A stretch of 64,000 bases of DNA from Paulinella micropora (Eukaryota > Cercozoa > Imbricatea > Euglyphida > Paulinellidae), in contig WBZZ01006524.1 in assembly GCA_019918135.1 (NCBI GenBank), forward strand, positions 1-64,000, read 5' to 3'. The notes beneath the pieces were generated by a model. The model had not been told where the DNA came from. It made no database searches and was given only the letters and a program-made list of their open reading frames with translations. Position 1 is the first letter of the stretch. Each line of letters starts with the position of its first letter. A program made the translations under genes and the position numbers. Positions 63,756-64,000 of this stretch are shown here, piece by piece.

Positions 63756-64000
63756 CTAGTGGCGGGCCAGTGAGGCGAGCCACGGCTGCAGAGGCACCGC
63801 CGTGTTTAAGAACATAGTACCGTCCTGCAAACGGCCGCGGTAGCGACGCTGCAGCGTGAGGCACCACCAGGCGTAAGCCTCGGGCAGGCAGCCGCACAAC
63901 ACCACTCCGTCATCTGGCCCGTAGCCCAGCCAGGCACCAAAGGCGCTGATGAGCACGGGCCGCGGCCGCAGCGTGTCAGGCAGGACGCCGAACTCGTGCG
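63756..64000 (-). CDS. Partial uncharacterised gene at right edge (3' end)
   Basis: An open frame enters from beyond 64000 and ends at a stop at 63756. The visible C-terminus has LISAFGAWLGYGPDDGVVLC, AYAWWCLTLQRRYRGRL and AVPLQPWLASLARH. The composition matches other GC-rich genes here. Too little is visible to name it. Confidence 0.5.
   Translation of the reverse strand, partial: HEFGVLPDTLRPRPVLISAFGAWLGYGPDDGVVLCGCLPEAYAWWCLTLQRRYRGRLQDGTMFLNTAVPLQPWLASLARH

Overview
The window looks like nuclear DNA of a microbial eukaryote. Several genes carry short spliceosomal introns with GT-AG ends. There are eukaryotic families (Skp1, F-box/LRR, C2H2 zinc fingers, a histone-fold protein), tRNA-derived SINEs, and large secreted PKD/BspA-like/EGF/discoidin-like glycoproteins. 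I cannot name the species; a protist is my inference. Two compositions are present. Positions 1-48161 and 62005-64000 are GC-rich, with compact genes separated by long G or C homopolymers and purine or pyrimidine tracts. Positions 48162-62004 are AT-richer, full of (ATT)n microsatellites, and form one large DNA transposon.

Left GC-rich block: a C2H2 zinc-finger array with an endonuclease-like C-terminus (1-1425); an unknown gene (2286-3160); a tyrosine recombinase with a long C-terminal extension (3408-5720); an acidic, repeat-bearing protein on the minus strand (5977-8472); facing CA and GT minisatellites (8640-9935); small unknown genes; a divergent Skp1 with one intron (12033-12927); an unknown 510-residue protein (13135-14667); a one-intron coiled-coil gene (15122-15594); a small Cys/Arg protein (15843-16208); and an F-box/LRR protein (16585-18338). 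Skp1 and the F-box protein are natural partners in an SCF ubiquitin ligase.

Middle (18.7-40.0 kb): a family of secreted or surface glycoproteins built from signal peptide, PKD-like domain, BspA-like/DUF285 repeats, Ser/Thr/Pro stalks, EGF-like domains and discoidin-like modules, with intact and truncated members on both strands. Among them lie a decayed FkbM-type methyltransferase, a two-TM protein, a hairpin-rich repeat array (34.6-35.6 kb) and a broken CxxC protein. From 40.4 to 47.5 kb are unknown helical and CxxC proteins and a third minisatellite.

Right: a four-TM protein gene (starting at 47539, resuming at 62009) is split by a 13,843-bp transposon at 48162-62004. The element has inverted repeats of more than 300 bp and a CCAT target duplication. 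Its minus-strand arm encodes a multi-exon DDE-type transposase (DUF7869-like) lying just downstream of, and in frame with, a SET-domain ORF. Its plus-strand arm carries a multi-exon Lys/Glu-rich cargo gene. Three 340-bp tandem repeats sit between the arms, and at least four families of short interspersed repeats with (ATT)n tails have landed inside. Beyond it lie a divergent histone H4-like gene (62611-63117) and a partial gene at the right edge.

Many reading frames in the GC-rich block are interrupted. Whether this is assembly indel error or real decay cannot be decided from the sequence alone.
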